64,000 bases of DNA from Rosettibacter sp964572725 (GCA_964572725.1 CAZNFW010000001.1:1-64000), one strand, 5' to 3'; shown: positions 36,901-45,131, counted from the first letter of the stretch. The notes: generated from the letters alone by a model not told the origin. Made by a program: numbers and translations.

Positions 36901-37186
36901 TCCAGATTTATGGGGCATTGGCAGATTCCAGTTATCAGTGGATATCCTTAATGTTCTTAATTTACTCAACAGCGAATGGGGAAAAGTTGAAAGCGTTGGC
37001 AGTTCAACATATCGTATCGTTACATATCAAGGCAGAGTTGATGAAAATGGAAATGTAAACTCTAAAGCTGAATTAAATACAAGACCTGTATATTCATTCT
37101 CTAAACCAAATAACAATAAAGCAGCACAAATAAGCGATATGGCATCTCGTTGGAGAATGCAGATAGGTTTGAGATATAGTTTTTAA
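33971..37186 (+). CDS. Oar-like TonB-dependent receptor with carboxypeptidase regulatory domain
   Basis: A 1071-residue outer membrane receptor. Signal peptide (LITLFLFMMGTSLLAQG), then a CarboxypepD_reg-like domain (GKVVDQNGNPLPGANIIAVH ... YVGYTTQVEEG), a plug-like region (SRYNNIQIDGTQYNDLFGLG, ISLDAISEFQVVIAPYDVRQ, GGGINAITRSGTN) and a large barrel with a terminal Phe (MQIGLRYSF). The wording fits the Oar family of Myxococcus and Bacteroidota, large TonB-dependent proteins of mostly unknown substrate, and not SusC. The ATG at 33971 is chosen since AGGAG precedes it by five bases; GTG 33965 is inside that site. Monocistronic, ended by a strong terminator. Confidence 0.9.
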   Translation: MKKVQQLFSLITLFLFMMGTSLLAQGVTSAALNGKVVDQNGNPLPGANIIAVHQPSGTQYGTTSREDGRYNLLGLRVGGPYKVTVSYVGYTTQVEEGFSLELGQNLRIDFKLPEQAVELSGVTVTAEKGAILSQARTGAAQTVTPRAIEAMPTVSRSFQSFAKLSPLFSGTNLGAAGRTSRYNNIQIDGTQYNDLFGLGSTGTPGGQTFTNPISLDAISEFQVVIAPYDVRQSGFTGGGINAITRSGTNILSGSVYFYGRNQDLVGKYKNNGVTSKAVDEFKDYQYGFRVGGPILRDKLFFFVNGELTAYDNPAPNISLISGYGGKTPADLRALADQVKAALAAKGFNAGTYNDVTLHQPSTKLFLRFDYNLATNHKLTLRHNFVDASADKFYNFRQVNTLLFDTQPYKMSNTTNSTVLILNSTFGNTMSNELIAGYTMIRDKRKGISADAPEVLIKELNGTFSFYAGPDRFSSANRLDQDIIEFTDNFNIFAGDHTFTIGTHNEFFKFSNLFARSAFGYYEYNSLDDFIADKISFYQRVYSRKGDPRDPKAIPAAEFSVLQFGFYVQDEWTVSSRLKLNYGLRIDVPVFPDTPDENPLVPQYFPDYKTNRVPSGNLLWSPRIGFNWDASGDRTTQVRGGLGVFTGRIPYVWMSNNFGNAGTFTAEVRNQGTGLQFRADPYNQYIAGDPGTGSARLQSEIDLVDPDLKLPQLLRFNVGVDQQLPLGFIGTFEVLYSKNLNEMLYRKVNLNSPIAKVSMIGTGLDGRPIYGGTNSGGGNFYDVLELYNTSSGYQYNLVFQVQRNVARGFSVNAGYTYGQAKDKNSLNSSQAQSQMRYNPIDIDPNSPKLTTSQWEVEHRVFASVSYTEEFFKNAPTTISLFYNGQSGSPYSYIVYGDLNNDGFDQNDLFYIPRNKSEILLGKIVNKQYVPADSKMYDDLEAFIKNDDYLNANRGKIAERNGAKEPWQQYLDLRVTQDIPDLWGIGRFQLSVDILNVLNLLNSEWGKVESVGSSTYRIVTYQGRVDENGNVNSKAELNTRPVYSFSKPNNNKAAQISDMASRWRMQIGLRYSF

Positions 37187-37200
37187 TTTGATGTTAGATT

Positions 37201-37236
37201 AGAGCCTTCAGATATTCTGGAGGCTCTTTTTTTATT
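37201..37236 (+). terminator. Rho-independent terminator, shared with yajQ
   Basis: AGAGCCT (37201-37207)/AGGCTCT (37221-37227) with inner CAG/CTG pairing, followed by seven or more T. It lies after the Oar-like gene and abuts the 3' end of the convergent yajQ, so it can serve both. Confidence 0.9.
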
Positions 37237-37729
37237 TATAATTAACAAACTGTACAGGAAAATCTAAATCAGCATCTTTAATTAATTTTATTACAGCTTG
37301 AAGGTCATCAATCTTTGGGGAAGTAACTCTGATTTGTTCATCCTGAATTTGTGCATTTACTTTTATCTTGCTCTCTTTAATCATTTTTGTTATCAGCTTT
37401 GCATTATCTTTTGAAATTCCGTGCTGCAATGTTATTACTTGTTTTATTGTTCTTCCTGCAGCAGTTTGTGGTTCATTTAATTTCATTGCTTTAATAGATA
37501 ATCCTCTTTTAATAAATTTTGATTGAAGAATGTCAATAGATTGTTTTCTTGAATATTCATCTTTTGTAATTAATGTGATTATTTTTTCTTTTTTGTTAAG
37601 TATAAGTTCAGTTTTAGAATCTTTCAAATCATAACGCTGCTGTATTTCCTTTAAAGCTTGATTGATTGCATTATCAACTTCTTGAAAATTGATTTCTGAA
37701 ACTATATCGAATGAGTGATTGACTGCCAT
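37232..37729 (-). CDS. yajQ: YajQ family nucleotide-binding protein
   Basis: A 165-residue protein of the YajQ (DUF520) family: N terminus HSFDIVSEINFQEVDNAINQ, central QQRYDLKDSKTEL and C-terminal KVNAQIQDEQIRVTSPKIDD. It has two ferredoxin-like halves. Members bind nucleotides, and in Xanthomonas a homologue binds cyclic di-GMP; the role here is not determined. The start at 37729 follows CAGGAG. Confidence 0.93.
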   Translation of the reverse strand: MAVNHSFDIVSEINFQEVDNAINQALKEIQQRYDLKDSKTELILNKKEKIITLITKDEYSRKQSIDILQSKFIKRGLSIKAMKLNEPQTAAGRTIKQVITLQHGISKDNAKLITKMIKESKIKVNAQIQDEQIRVTSPKIDDLQAVIKLIKDADLDFPVQFVNYK

Positions 37730-37928
37730 AATTTAATTCTCCTGAAATTAAGTTTAAATTGTAAAATGTACTTAAATAAAATTAGCACAAAAATTTTTAT
37801 TTCATAAAAAAATCTTTGATATTAAATAATTAATAACTTATATTTCACATGTACAAGAGGGTCTCCGGTAGTTTTTGGTTCCCTTATTTATAAAATTAAT
37901 GATTGCAAGTAATTGCAATAAGTGTTAT

Positions 37929-39140
37929 ATGAAGCAATTACTCTTAAGGGCAATAATTTTATTCCTACTATTGAATTTAGTGACTTTTGGGAAAGCAAAT
38001 CCCGAAGAAAAAATTATTGATTTGTTAACTCAAAAAGGTTTTGAGAATGTAAGTGTAAGAATTGATTCTGCAAAACTTTTAATCCTACTTGAAAACCGTG
38101 TTTACAGATATAATGTTGAAGCATTAAGAAATGTTATGAATATATTATCTGAATTTAGTCAGCTTAAAATGATTGAGTTGATTGTTATGCAAAATAAAGT
38201 GCCTCTAATTTCTTTTAAGTATAATAATGAAGATTATCAGAAATATAAAAAAGGCATTATCAACAAAAAGCAATTAGAAGATAGGATGATAGTTTCTTAT
38301 AATGTTGATAAAGAATTTCTAAATGAAAAATTTTTATTTGAAAACGAATCTGATTATAAATTTGATTTAGTACTAAATCCAGGTTTTAGAGGACAATTTG
38401 GTGATTACTCAAATCCAGTGAGAGCGCAAATAAATTTTGTACCTGAAGTTAATACTACTTTTTGGAAAGGCATGAACATAGTAACACAAATATTGATTCC
38501 TATTTATAATGAATTTCCGGGAGAAGGTGATTATATACGACCTGGCATAATTTCATTAAATCAAAATTTTAGATTACCGGAAAATTATTTTTTTTCATCT
38601 TCAGCAGGTTATTTTACAGAGAATAGATATGGATTTGATATATCTATCAAAAAAATTTTTTACAACGGCAATTTAATTACTGGAGTGAATACAGGTTACA
38701 CAGGTTATATGTCGTTTATGAATAAAAAAATTTTTTATTCTGATTTATACTTATGGACTTTTAATATGAATGTTGAATACAGAATTAATAAATATGATTT
38801 AACAATTGGAATGACAGCTGGTAAATTTTTATATGGTGATAAAAGCATAAGATTTGATGTAAACAGGCAATTTGGCGAAGTTGAAATTGGTTTTTTTGTT
38901 GTACGTTCTAATAATAAACAATCGAACGGTGGATTTAATTTTAGCATACCATTGTTTCCATCTTTATATAGTAATCCATCATTAATAAGAATTAGAACTG
39001 CTGAAACTTTTAGGTGGGAATATAGAGTGAAAGGAGAAATTCCTGCAATGATTGGGGTAACTTATAATACTGGTAATTCATTTTTTAGAACATTAAAAAA
39101 ATACAATCCAAGTTTTTTATTGAAGAGAGTAAATAATTAA
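37929..39140 (+). CDS. YjbH-like outer membrane protein
   Basis: A 403-residue protein with signal peptide (LLLRAIILFLLLNLVTFGKA). A small alpha/beta domain follows (EEKIIDLLTQKGFENVSVRI), then a barrel-like half with alternating aromatic strands. The C-terminal stretch TAGKFLYGDKSIRFDVNRQF, then GEVEIGFFVVRS and FNFSIPLFPS, resembles the YjbH exopolysaccharide-associated outer membrane lipoprotein domain. No lipobox Cys is evident and the usual yjbEFG partners are missing. The ATG at 37929 is used because the signal peptide begins there; an upstream in-frame ATG at 37875 adds a non-signal extension. Confidence 0.55.
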   Translation: MKQLLLRAIILFLLLNLVTFGKANPEEKIIDLLTQKGFENVSVRIDSAKLLILLENRVYRYNVEALRNVMNILSEFSQLKMIELIVMQNKVPLISFKYNNEDYQKYKKGIINKKQLEDRMIVSYNVDKEFLNEKFLFENESDYKFDLVLNPGFRGQFGDYSNPVRAQINFVPEVNTTFWKGMNIVTQILIPIYNEFPGEGDYIRPGIISLNQNFRLPENYFFSSSAGYFTENRYGFDISIKKIFYNGNLITGVNTGYTGYMSFMNKKIFYSDLYLWTFNMNVEYRINKYDLTIGMTAGKFLYGDKSIRFDVNRQFGEVEIGFFVVRSNNKQSNGGFNFSIPLFPSLYSNPSLIRIRTAETFRWEYRVKGEIPAMIGVTYNTGNSFFRTLKKYNPSFLLKRVNN

Positions 39141-39167
39141 TTATTCATAATAATATAGGAGTAATGT

Positions 39168-40496
39168 ATGTTAACAAAAAACAAACGATTAACAAGTTAT
39201 CTTGTTATAATTAGTATCATTCTTTCGGCTACAATTTTTATAAGCTGTGAAAGTACAAAGACAGCTCCCATTGTACCAGCACCTCCTACACCTGTTACGC
39301 CGCCAGCTGCACTTGTTTTAAGTGGTTATGTAAAAGATGCTGTTACATTAGCTGGAATACAAAGTGCTACAGTTATTCTTGCGAATGAAAATGGAGATAT
39401 ACTTACTACACTAGCTACAGATGCATCAGGTAAATATCAGTATGATGTAACTAATATTCCAGGGGCAAAATTAAATGTTAGTGCGTCTGCAGCTTCTTAT
39501 AGTGTAAAAAAAGTTGTTGCAACTATAAATAAGTCGAATTACACTTCTACGGTTCCAGTAGCTTATTTAACAAAAATCACTGGAACAACACAAAATATAA
39601 TTGCAGCAAGCGGGGGACAGGTAGTAACTGGTTCGATAGAATCTGTTTCTGGTAAAGCATTAACACTTCAAGTTCCACCTAATGCATTGCCGCAGAATAC
39701 AGCTATTACGGCTGCCTCGCTTACTGTCAATAATGTAGTGCCGCTGCCTTTAAGCTCAAATAAAGTGATTGCTTCTGCAGCAAACTTCGAACCAACTGGT
39801 ATAAGATTTCTCCAGCCCGTTACTGTTACTTTCCCGCTGCCTTATACTGCGACACCAGGAAAACAATTGACTTTATTAAAGTTGAATCCTAACACTTTGA
39901 TTTGGGAATCTGAAGGAATTGCAATTGTCGACGCCGATGGAAAGACTGCATCTGCTCAATTAACTAGTTTTTCTTTTCATAGCGTTGGAGAAAGTGGTAC
40001 TTTTACGCAGACAAGTTTTAGTGATAATCAAGCCGATGCTGCTGAGCAAATTGTAGCTAACGGGCAGTCAGTTCAACATTCATATACACCTATAATAAAT
40101 ATTACACAAAAATCTGGTGATTTAAGCGATGCCTGGATTAGAAATATAATTGGCAGTATTGATGTTTTCTCTGCTTATGATTTTAGAATGAATGCACAAG
40201 GTCAAATTCAACCCGTTACAATTTCTTATATTGCTACACCGCAACCAGATTTACCAAGTGAATATAAGAAAGATCTTGATGGAGATGGAAAAGATGACCA
40301 TTATATTCCTAATGCACCAAATGAAAGAGGGACATGGGTTTGGTCTGCTGTAGTTCAAAGATTTTTGGTCTCTATTTCAGGCACAGTAACTCTTGGCGAT
40401 CAATCAGCTCAAGTAACAGTTAATTTTAAAATTTATAAAAAAGTACGAGATAACTGGACTTGGGTTAAAAAGCATGATCAGGGAATTGGTGGATAA
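39168..40496 (+). CDS. Lipoprotein with carboxypeptidase-regulatory and ZU5-like domains
   Basis: A 442-residue surface or periplasmic lipoprotein. The signal peptide (YLVIISIILSATIFISC) ends in lipobox ISC, followed by a Pro/Thr-rich linker. Residues from about 50 form a CarboxypepD_reg-like beta-sandwich (LSGYVKDAVTLAGIQSATVI ... DASGKYQYDV). Next comes a ZU5-like segment (GGQVVTGSIESVSGKALTLQ, VPPNALPQNTAITAASL). A calcium-binding-like DLDGDGKDDHYIPN occurs near the C terminus. Role unknown; probably an envelope adhesion or structural protein. It follows the YjbH-like gene by 27 bases. Confidence 0.65.
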   Translation: MLTKNKRLTSYLVIISIILSATIFISCESTKTAPIVPAPPTPVTPPAALVLSGYVKDAVTLAGIQSATVILANENGDILTTLATDASGKYQYDVTNIPGAKLNVSASAASYSVKKVVATINKSNYTSTVPVAYLTKITGTTQNIIAASGGQVVTGSIESVSGKALTLQVPPNALPQNTAITAASLTVNNVVPLPLSSNKVIASAANFEPTGIRFLQPVTVTFPLPYTATPGKQLTLLKLNPNTLIWESEGIAIVDADGKTASAQLTSFSFHSVGESGTFTQTSFSDNQADAAEQIVANGQSVQHSYTPIINITQKSGDLSDAWIRNIIGSIDVFSAYDFRMNAQGQIQPVTISYIATPQPDLPSEYKKDLDGDGKDDHYIPNAPNERGTWVWSAVVQRFLVSISGTVTLGDQSAQVTVNFKIYKKVRDNWTWVKKHDQGIGG

Positions 40497-40803
40497 TATA
40501 ATTTAATAATGATTGATCAATTTTAAGAACAATGTTTTTTAAAATGAATTAAGGGATTGAACAAAATTTATTTCATGAATAATTTTTTATTGTATTTATT
40601 TTATTAAATATCAATCCTTTTGTTCAATCCCATAAGTTGAACTTAATGTGAATCTGAAAAAAATTAATCGAGTCTAAGTTGTATTAGATTGCAGTTATTG
40701 AAATTTTGGGGTAAAAATGTTTGTGTGATTTGTTTGATTCTTAAAATTAGAGCAGGAAAAATTATGAAAGTTTGTTTTTACTTTATAGTAAATAAATTAT
40801 TGT
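40497..40803. other. Intergenic region with a 14-bp inverted repeat
   Basis: The only structure is GGGATTGAACAAAA (40553-40566) and its exact complement TTTTGTTCAATCCC (40618-40631), separated by 51 AT-rich bases. It could be a long-loop terminator for the lipoprotein gene or the ends of a tiny non-autonomous element; no flanking target duplication is seen. The remainder is AT-rich without further signals. Confidence 0.5.
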
Positions 40804-40877
40804 CGGGGTGGAGAGATTTGAACTCTCGACCTCTTCGTCCCGAACGAAGCGCGCTAACCGGGCTGCGCTACACCCCG
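40804..40877 (-). tRNA. tRNA-Pro (anticodon CGG)
   Basis: A 74-nt cloverleaf on the minus strand. Acceptor arms are CGGGGTG and CACCCCG, and the anticodon arm is CTTCG-TTCGGGA-CGAAG with CGG at positions 34-36, which reads codon CCG. The T arm is GAGAG-TTCAAAT-CTCTC. The 3' CCA is not encoded. It lies opposite to the flanking protein genes. Confidence 0.97.
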
Positions 40878-40946
40878 ATTTTTATTTGCAAAAATATTGT
40901 TTTTAATGCTGATATAAAAATGAATTTAATTAAATAGGAGGGTAAG

Positions 40947-42035
40947 ATGAAAAAATTTACATTAATAGGTTTATCAATTTTTTTTATAACAATTACAATA
41001 CAGGCTCAGCTGGCTAAAAATAGCTGGTCGCTTGGAGCAGGATTTACTTATCCGCGATTTATTAATGTTAACGTCACTGCTGCAGATAAAAACTTCGGTG
41101 GATTTTTGTCGTTGCAAAGAAATTTTACAGAACATGTCGGTCTTCGTTTGACAGGCTCATATCTTCATTTAGAAGGTAAATGGGGAACACCTGTAAATAC
41201 ATCTAAGACAAATGTACTTCAGGGAAATCTTGATGCATTATTTTATATAGTCCCATGTGAATCAGTTTCACCATATTTGTTTTTAGGTGGTGGGCTTGAT
41301 TATCGTATGCTTACTAATAAAGCTACTCCCACATTGGATGACAATGCTTTAGCTTTTCAATTTAATAGCGGTGTGGGATTGGAATGGGAATTAACTTCCT
41401 GTTTGAAATTGATTTCAGAGGCAGGTTATAATCTTGTTGCTAATTCTGAATTTGATGGAGCTTTAGGTGTGGGTGAAATAAATGGAAAAGATTCTTATAT
41501 GACAGCAAAACTTGGTGTACTCTATTACTTTTCTAAAGGAGAACCTTCCAAACTTTGTCAACTTTATTCAGGTTTAAGTGTAGAAGGAGTTTCAAAAGTT
41601 GATTATGAAAGAATTGAAGAAATTGTAAAAAGATACATCCCACGCGAAGTTGTAAAAGAAGTTGTAGTTGAAAAACCTGTAAGCACTCCTGCTAAAGCAG
41701 AAAAATGGGTATTAGTTGGAGTTAATTTTGAATTTAATAGTGCTAAAATTACTCCCGAATCATATCCAATTCTTTTTGATGCTGCAAAAACTTTACTTGA
41801 AAATCCAAACCTAAATGTTGAAATTCAAGGTTATACTGATAATATTGGTTCGGAAGCATATAATAAAAAACTATCACAGAAAAGAGCCGATGCTGTCAAG
41901 AATTATTTAATCTCGAAAGGTGTTAGTGCAAATAGACTCAAAGCAGTAGGTTACGGCGAAGCTAATCCAGTTGCCGACAACAATACTGCTGAAGGCAGAG
42001 CAATGAACAGAAGAATTGAGTTTAAGATTCAGTAA
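40947..42035 (+). CDS. OmpA family outer membrane protein
   Basis: A 362-residue protein with signal peptide (LIGLSIFFITITIQAQ). An N-terminal eight-stranded beta-barrel follows (GAGFTYPRFINVNV to TAKLGVLYYF), then a linker of Val/Glu repeats. The C-terminal OmpA peptidoglycan-binding domain starts near residue 250 (VNFEFNSAKITPESYPIL, VEIQGYTDNIGSEAYNKKLS, RADAVKNYLISKGV, GRAMNRRIEFKIQ). The Asp and Arg residues that bind diaminopimelate are conserved. It anchors the outer membrane to the cell wall. A strong GGAGGG precedes the ATG. Confidence 0.93.
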   Translation: MKKFTLIGLSIFFITITIQAQLAKNSWSLGAGFTYPRFINVNVTAADKNFGGFLSLQRNFTEHVGLRLTGSYLHLEGKWGTPVNTSKTNVLQGNLDALFYIVPCESVSPYLFLGGGLDYRMLTNKATPTLDDNALAFQFNSGVGLEWELTSCLKLISEAGYNLVANSEFDGALGVGEINGKDSYMTAKLGVLYYFSKGEPSKLCQLYSGLSVEGVSKVDYERIEEIVKRYIPREVVKEVVVEKPVSTPAKAEKWVLVGVNFEFNSAKITPESYPILFDAAKTLLENPNLNVEIQGYTDNIGSEAYNKKLSQKRADAVKNYLISKGVSANRLKAVGYGEANPVADNNTAEGRAMNRRIEFKIQ

Positions 42036-42048
42036 TAATAAAATTATA

Positions 42049-42067
42049 CCTCTTTACTTTAAAGAGG
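42049..42067 (+). terminator. Short hairpin after ompA
   Basis: CCTCTTTA (42049-42056)/TAAAGAGG (42060-42067) with a three-base loop, 14 bp after the ompA stop. No T tract follows. It overlaps the -33 region of the proposed pyr promoter, so a role as operator is an alternative. Confidence 0.55.
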
Positions 42068-42083
42068 CATTCATATAAGTTTG
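42053..42083 (+). promoter_or_regulatory. Putative promoter of the pyr operon
   Basis: TTTA (42053-42056), 19 nt, then TAAGTTTG (42076-42083), a perfect TAnnTTTG. Transcription would start around 42087, just before the PyrR-binding hairpin. Confidence 0.5.
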
Positions 42084-42193
42084 CATTGAAAATTATCCTT
42101 TAATTTTATCCAGAGAGATAAAAAGGAATGCTAATAATTCAATTATTTAATTAAAGATTCCTCGGAGACGATATGTCAACGAGGATTTTTTTT
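42083..42193 (+). promoter_or_regulatory. PyrR-dependent transcription attenuator
   Basis: Three mutually exclusive structures can be drawn. (1) PyrR-binding hairpin: TTTTATC (42104-42110)/GATAAAA (42117-42123) with hexaloop CAGAGA (42111-42116), matching the known CNGNGA loop, a TAA internal bulge, and a lower stem CCTT/AAGG. (2) Antiterminator: AGGAAT (42124-42129) with ATTCCT (42157-42162). (3) Terminator: TCCTCG (42159-42164)/CGAGGA (42180-42185) followed by eight T. Structure 1 uses the bases needed for 2, and 2 uses those needed for 3. PyrR with UMP should stabilise 1 and so terminate. The regulator gene pyrR is immediately downstream. Confidence 0.8.
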
Positions 42194-42210
42194 ATATAGA
42201 GGTAATAATT

Positions 42211-42759
42211 ATGGATATAAAAGCAAAAATAGTTGACGAAGAGGGACTAAACAGAACAATAACTCGTCTGGCTCATGAAATTCTTGAAAGAAATAAAGGT
42301 TCTCGAAATATTGTTTTAATTGGAATGAGAACTCGAGGTGAATTTATTGCAAATCGGATTAAATCAAAAATAAAAGAAATTGAAAATTTTGAGCCGGATT
42401 TTGGTGTACTTGATGTAACACTTTATAGAGACGATTTTAGAACAAGACTAAAACAACCGGAAGTTTCTGTTACAAATATTACATTTGATATTAATGAAAA
42501 AGATGTAATACTTATCGACGATGTTTTATACACAGGCAGAACAGTTCGTGCAGCTCTGGATGCATTAATGGATTTAGGAAGACCAAGTACAATTCAGCTT
42601 TGTGTTCTGGTCGATAGAGGTCATCGTGAATTACCAATTAAAGCCGACTTTGTTGGCAAGAATATTCCAACTTCAATTAACGAAGAAATTCGTGTTAGAC
42701 TTAAAGAAATTGATAGTGAAGATGCTATCTATTTAGTTAATGTTCCAAATAAAAATTAA
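42211..42759 (+). CDS. pyrR: PyrR bifunctional RNA-binding attenuation regulator/uracil phosphoribosyltransferase
   Basis: A 182-residue type I phosphoribosyltransferase. The PRPP loop is VILIDDVLYTGRT at residues 99-111, and the conserved DVTLYRDDF and LVDRGHRELPIKADFVGKN segments are diagnostic of PyrR. In Bacillus it binds pyr leader RNA when charged with UMP or UTP and causes termination; many members also have uracil phosphoribosyltransferase activity. It is first in pyrR-pyrB-pyrC and sits directly after a leader with its expected binding loop. The ATG follows AGAGGTAA. Confidence 0.96.
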   Translation: MDIKAKIVDEEGLNRTITRLAHEILERNKGSRNIVLIGMRTRGEFIANRIKSKIKEIENFEPDFGVLDVTLYRDDFRTRLKQPEVSVTNITFDINEKDVILIDDVLYTGRTVRAALDALMDLGRPSTIQLCVLVDRGHRELPIKADFVGKNIPTSINEEIRVRLKEIDSEDAIYLVNVPNKN

Positions 42760-42770
42760 GAGAGAAAAAT

Positions 42771-43694
42771 ATGGCACTATCAAGCAGACATTTATTGGGT
42801 TTGTATGGGGTTCCAAAAGAAGATATACAATTAATTTTGGATACTGCAACAACATTTCGCGAAGTACTTGAAAGACCAATTAAAAAAGTTCCCACACTTC
42901 AGGGCAAAACAATCGTAAATCTTTTTTACGAAAATTCAACTCGCACGAGAATTTCTTTTGAAATTGCTCAAAAAAGATTATCGGCTGATACTATTAATTT
43001 TTCAACATCAACAAGCAGTACAAAAAAAGGTGAAACATTTAAAGATACAGTTAGAAATATTGAAGCCATGAAAGTTGATATGATTGTAGTAAGACATCAA
43101 TCTGCTGGTGTGCCGCAATTCTTAACAAGAATTACTAAAGCAAATATTATTAATGCAGGTGACGGCTTGCACGAACATCCTACTCAGGCACTGCTCGATA
43201 TGTATTCGATAAGAGAAAAATTTGGCACATTGAAAGGATTAAATATTTGCATTGTAGGAGATATTGCTCATAGCAGAGTAGCAATGTCAAATATATTTGG
43301 GCTGAAAACAATGGGTGCAAATGTTTCTGTATGTGGACCAGCAACAATGATTCCAATGGGCATTGAATCTCTTGGAGTAAAAGTATTGCATGACATCGAT
43401 AAAGCAATAGCTAATAATGATGTATTAAATGTTCTTAGAATTCAACTTGAGAGAGATGCAGGTAGAAGAATTCCTTCAACAAGAGAATACCATAATTATT
43501 TTGGTATTACATCAGATAGAATAGAAAAGAATAATAAAAATATTGTAATACTTCATCCAGGTCCAATAAACAGAGGTGTTGAACTCTCATCTGAAGTAGC
43601 CGATGGACCTTATCAAATTATTTTAGATCAAGTAACAAATGGAGTTGCCATTCGAATGGCAGTTCTTTATTTACTGGGCACAATGGTAAATTAA
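42771..43694 (+). CDS. pyrB: Aspartate carbamoyltransferase catalytic subunit
   Basis: A 307-residue enzyme that condenses carbamoyl phosphate with aspartate. The carbamoyl-phosphate loop is Ser56-Thr-Arg-Thr-Arg60 in YENSTRTRISFE, followed by the SSTKKGETFKDT loop and the His in HEHPTQALLD. The aspartate-binding region is near LRIQLERDAGRRIP, and the C terminus HPGPINRGVELSSEVADG is canonical. No regulatory pyrI follows, consistent with the regulation by PyrR. It starts eleven bases after pyrR. Confidence 0.97.
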   Translation: MALSSRHLLGLYGVPKEDIQLILDTATTFREVLERPIKKVPTLQGKTIVNLFYENSTRTRISFEIAQKRLSADTINFSTSTSSTKKGETFKDTVRNIEAMKVDMIVVRHQSAGVPQFLTRITKANIINAGDGLHEHPTQALLDMYSIREKFGTLKGLNICIVGDIAHSRVAMSNIFGLKTMGANVSVCGPATMIPMGIESLGVKVLHDIDKAIANNDVLNVLRIQLERDAGRRIPSTREYHNYFGITSDRIEKNNKNIVILHPGPINRGVELSSEVADGPYQIILDQVTNGVAIRMAVLYLLGTMVN

Positions 43695-43704
43695 AAGGTG
43701 AAAA

Positions 43705-44994
43705 ATGAGAATAATACTAAAACAAGTTATCCTCCTTAATCCTTATCAAAATCTTAATGAAAAAAATGATTTATTCATTGAAGATGGAATAATAAAAAAA
43801 ATTGGAAATCTTACAGAAGAAGATTTCAAAACATCAAAAGTTTTTGATTTCGAAAATAAATATTGCGTTCCCGGATTATTTGATATGCATGTTCATTTAA
43901 GAGAACCCGGCAGAGAAGATGAAGAAACAATAGAAACAGGATGTATTGCTGCCGCTGCAGGTGGATTTACAGAAATTGCATGTATGCCAAATACAAGTCC
44001 AAATATTGACTCTGCTGAAGTTGTCACATATATAAAAGAAAAATCTAAAGACCTTCTTGTTGAGGTTTATCCAATTGGAGCGGCCACACTTGAAAGAAAA
44101 GGTGAAGCTATAGCTCCAATGTATGAATTAGTTGAAGCTGGTGCTGTTGCATTTTCTGATGATGGAAATTCTATAAAAACTGCTGGCATATTAAGACATG
44201 CAATGGAATATGCTCAAATGTTGAATGTTCCAATAATAGAACATTGTGAAGATGAATCTTTAGCTTGCGGGGCAATGAATGAAGGCATAGTCTCAACAAT
44301 TCTTGGTCTGCCTGGAATTCCGAGTGTTGCTGAAGATTTAATTGTTATGCGTGATATTTTAATGGCTGAGTTTACAGGTGCAAAAGTTCATATTGCACAT
44401 ATTAGTTCAAAAAATGCAGTCGAATTTGTTCGCCAGGCAAAAAAGAAAAAAATTCAAGTTACTGCAGAAGCAGCACCGCATCATTTTACACTTACAGATG
44501 AATCTCTAAAAACATACGATACAAATTTTAAAATGAATCCCCCGCTGCGTACAAGTGAAGATGTTCAAGCAATAATTGAAGGATTAAAAGATGGAACAAT
44601 TGATTGCATAGCAAGCGACCATGCACCTCATTCTATTGAAGAGAAAGAAATGGAATTTATCTATGCACCAAATGGAATTATTGGATTAGAAACACAGTTG
44701 GGTTTAGCATTGAGCGAGCTTGTCCATAAAAAACATCTTACTTTATCACAATTAGTTGAAAAATTGTCAATCAATCCAAGAAAAATTTTGAACATTCCTG
44801 TTCCATTAATTAAAGAAGGAGAGAAAGCAAATCTTACAATTTTTGATAAAGATTTAATATGGACTGTAGATGTTTCTAAGTTTAAATCAAAATCAAAAAA
44901 CTCCCCTTTTGATAAACGCCTTCTTACTGGAAAATCCATTGCTGTAATTAATAAAAGAAAAATGTTCTTTGAAGATAAATTTTTAAACATATAA
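43705..44994 (+). CDS. pyrC: Dihydroorotase (type I)
   Basis: A 429-residue amidohydrolase. Metal-binding His62 and His64 are in DMHVHLREPGREDEE, with later ligands in IIEHCEDESL, HIAHISSKNAVE and the catalytic Asp in ASDHAPHSIEEKE. It closes carbamoyl aspartate to dihydroorotate, the step after PyrB. The length and DMHVHLREPG wording indicate the type I (PyrC/AllB-like) class. It is the last clear gene of the pyr operon; pyrD, pyrE and pyrF are not in the window. Confidence 0.94.
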   Translation: MRIILKQVILLNPYQNLNEKNDLFIEDGIIKKIGNLTEEDFKTSKVFDFENKYCVPGLFDMHVHLREPGREDEETIETGCIAAAAGGFTEIACMPNTSPNIDSAEVVTYIKEKSKDLLVEVYPIGAATLERKGEAIAPMYELVEAGAVAFSDDGNSIKTAGILRHAMEYAQMLNVPIIEHCEDESLACGAMNEGIVSTILGLPGIPSVAEDLIVMRDILMAEFTGAKVHIAHISSKNAVEFVRQAKKKKIQVTAEAAPHHFTLTDESLKTYDTNFKMNPPLRTSEDVQAIIEGLKDGTIDCIASDHAPHSIEEKEMEFIYAPNGIIGLETQLGLALSELVHKKHLTLSQLVEKLSINPRKILNIPVPLIKEGEKANLTIFDKDLIWTVDVSKFKSKSKNSPFDKRLLTGKSIAVINKRKMFFEDKFLNI

Positions 44995-45131
44995 AGTATT
45001 CTGAAATATTAATCAATAGTGTATTAAAATAAATACAAGTTGTTTTTCTGTAATTTATTTTTAGAGAATTTTTAAGTATTCTTACTGGCATATCAATTGA
45101 GTTATTTTCTCCAACATTTATGGAGAAAAAA

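Noticed and set aside
37855..37905. AGGG/CCCT pairing upstream of the YjbH-like gene as a terminator or riboswitch
   Set aside because: The stem is short and interrupted, and it matches no riboswitch core that I know.
40553..40631. Miniature transposable element
   Set aside because: No target-site duplication is visible at the ends, so it is kept only as an inverted repeat.
40689..40937. Plus-strand open frame over the tRNA-Pro region
   Set aside because: It covers the complement of tRNA-Pro and has no homology-like features.
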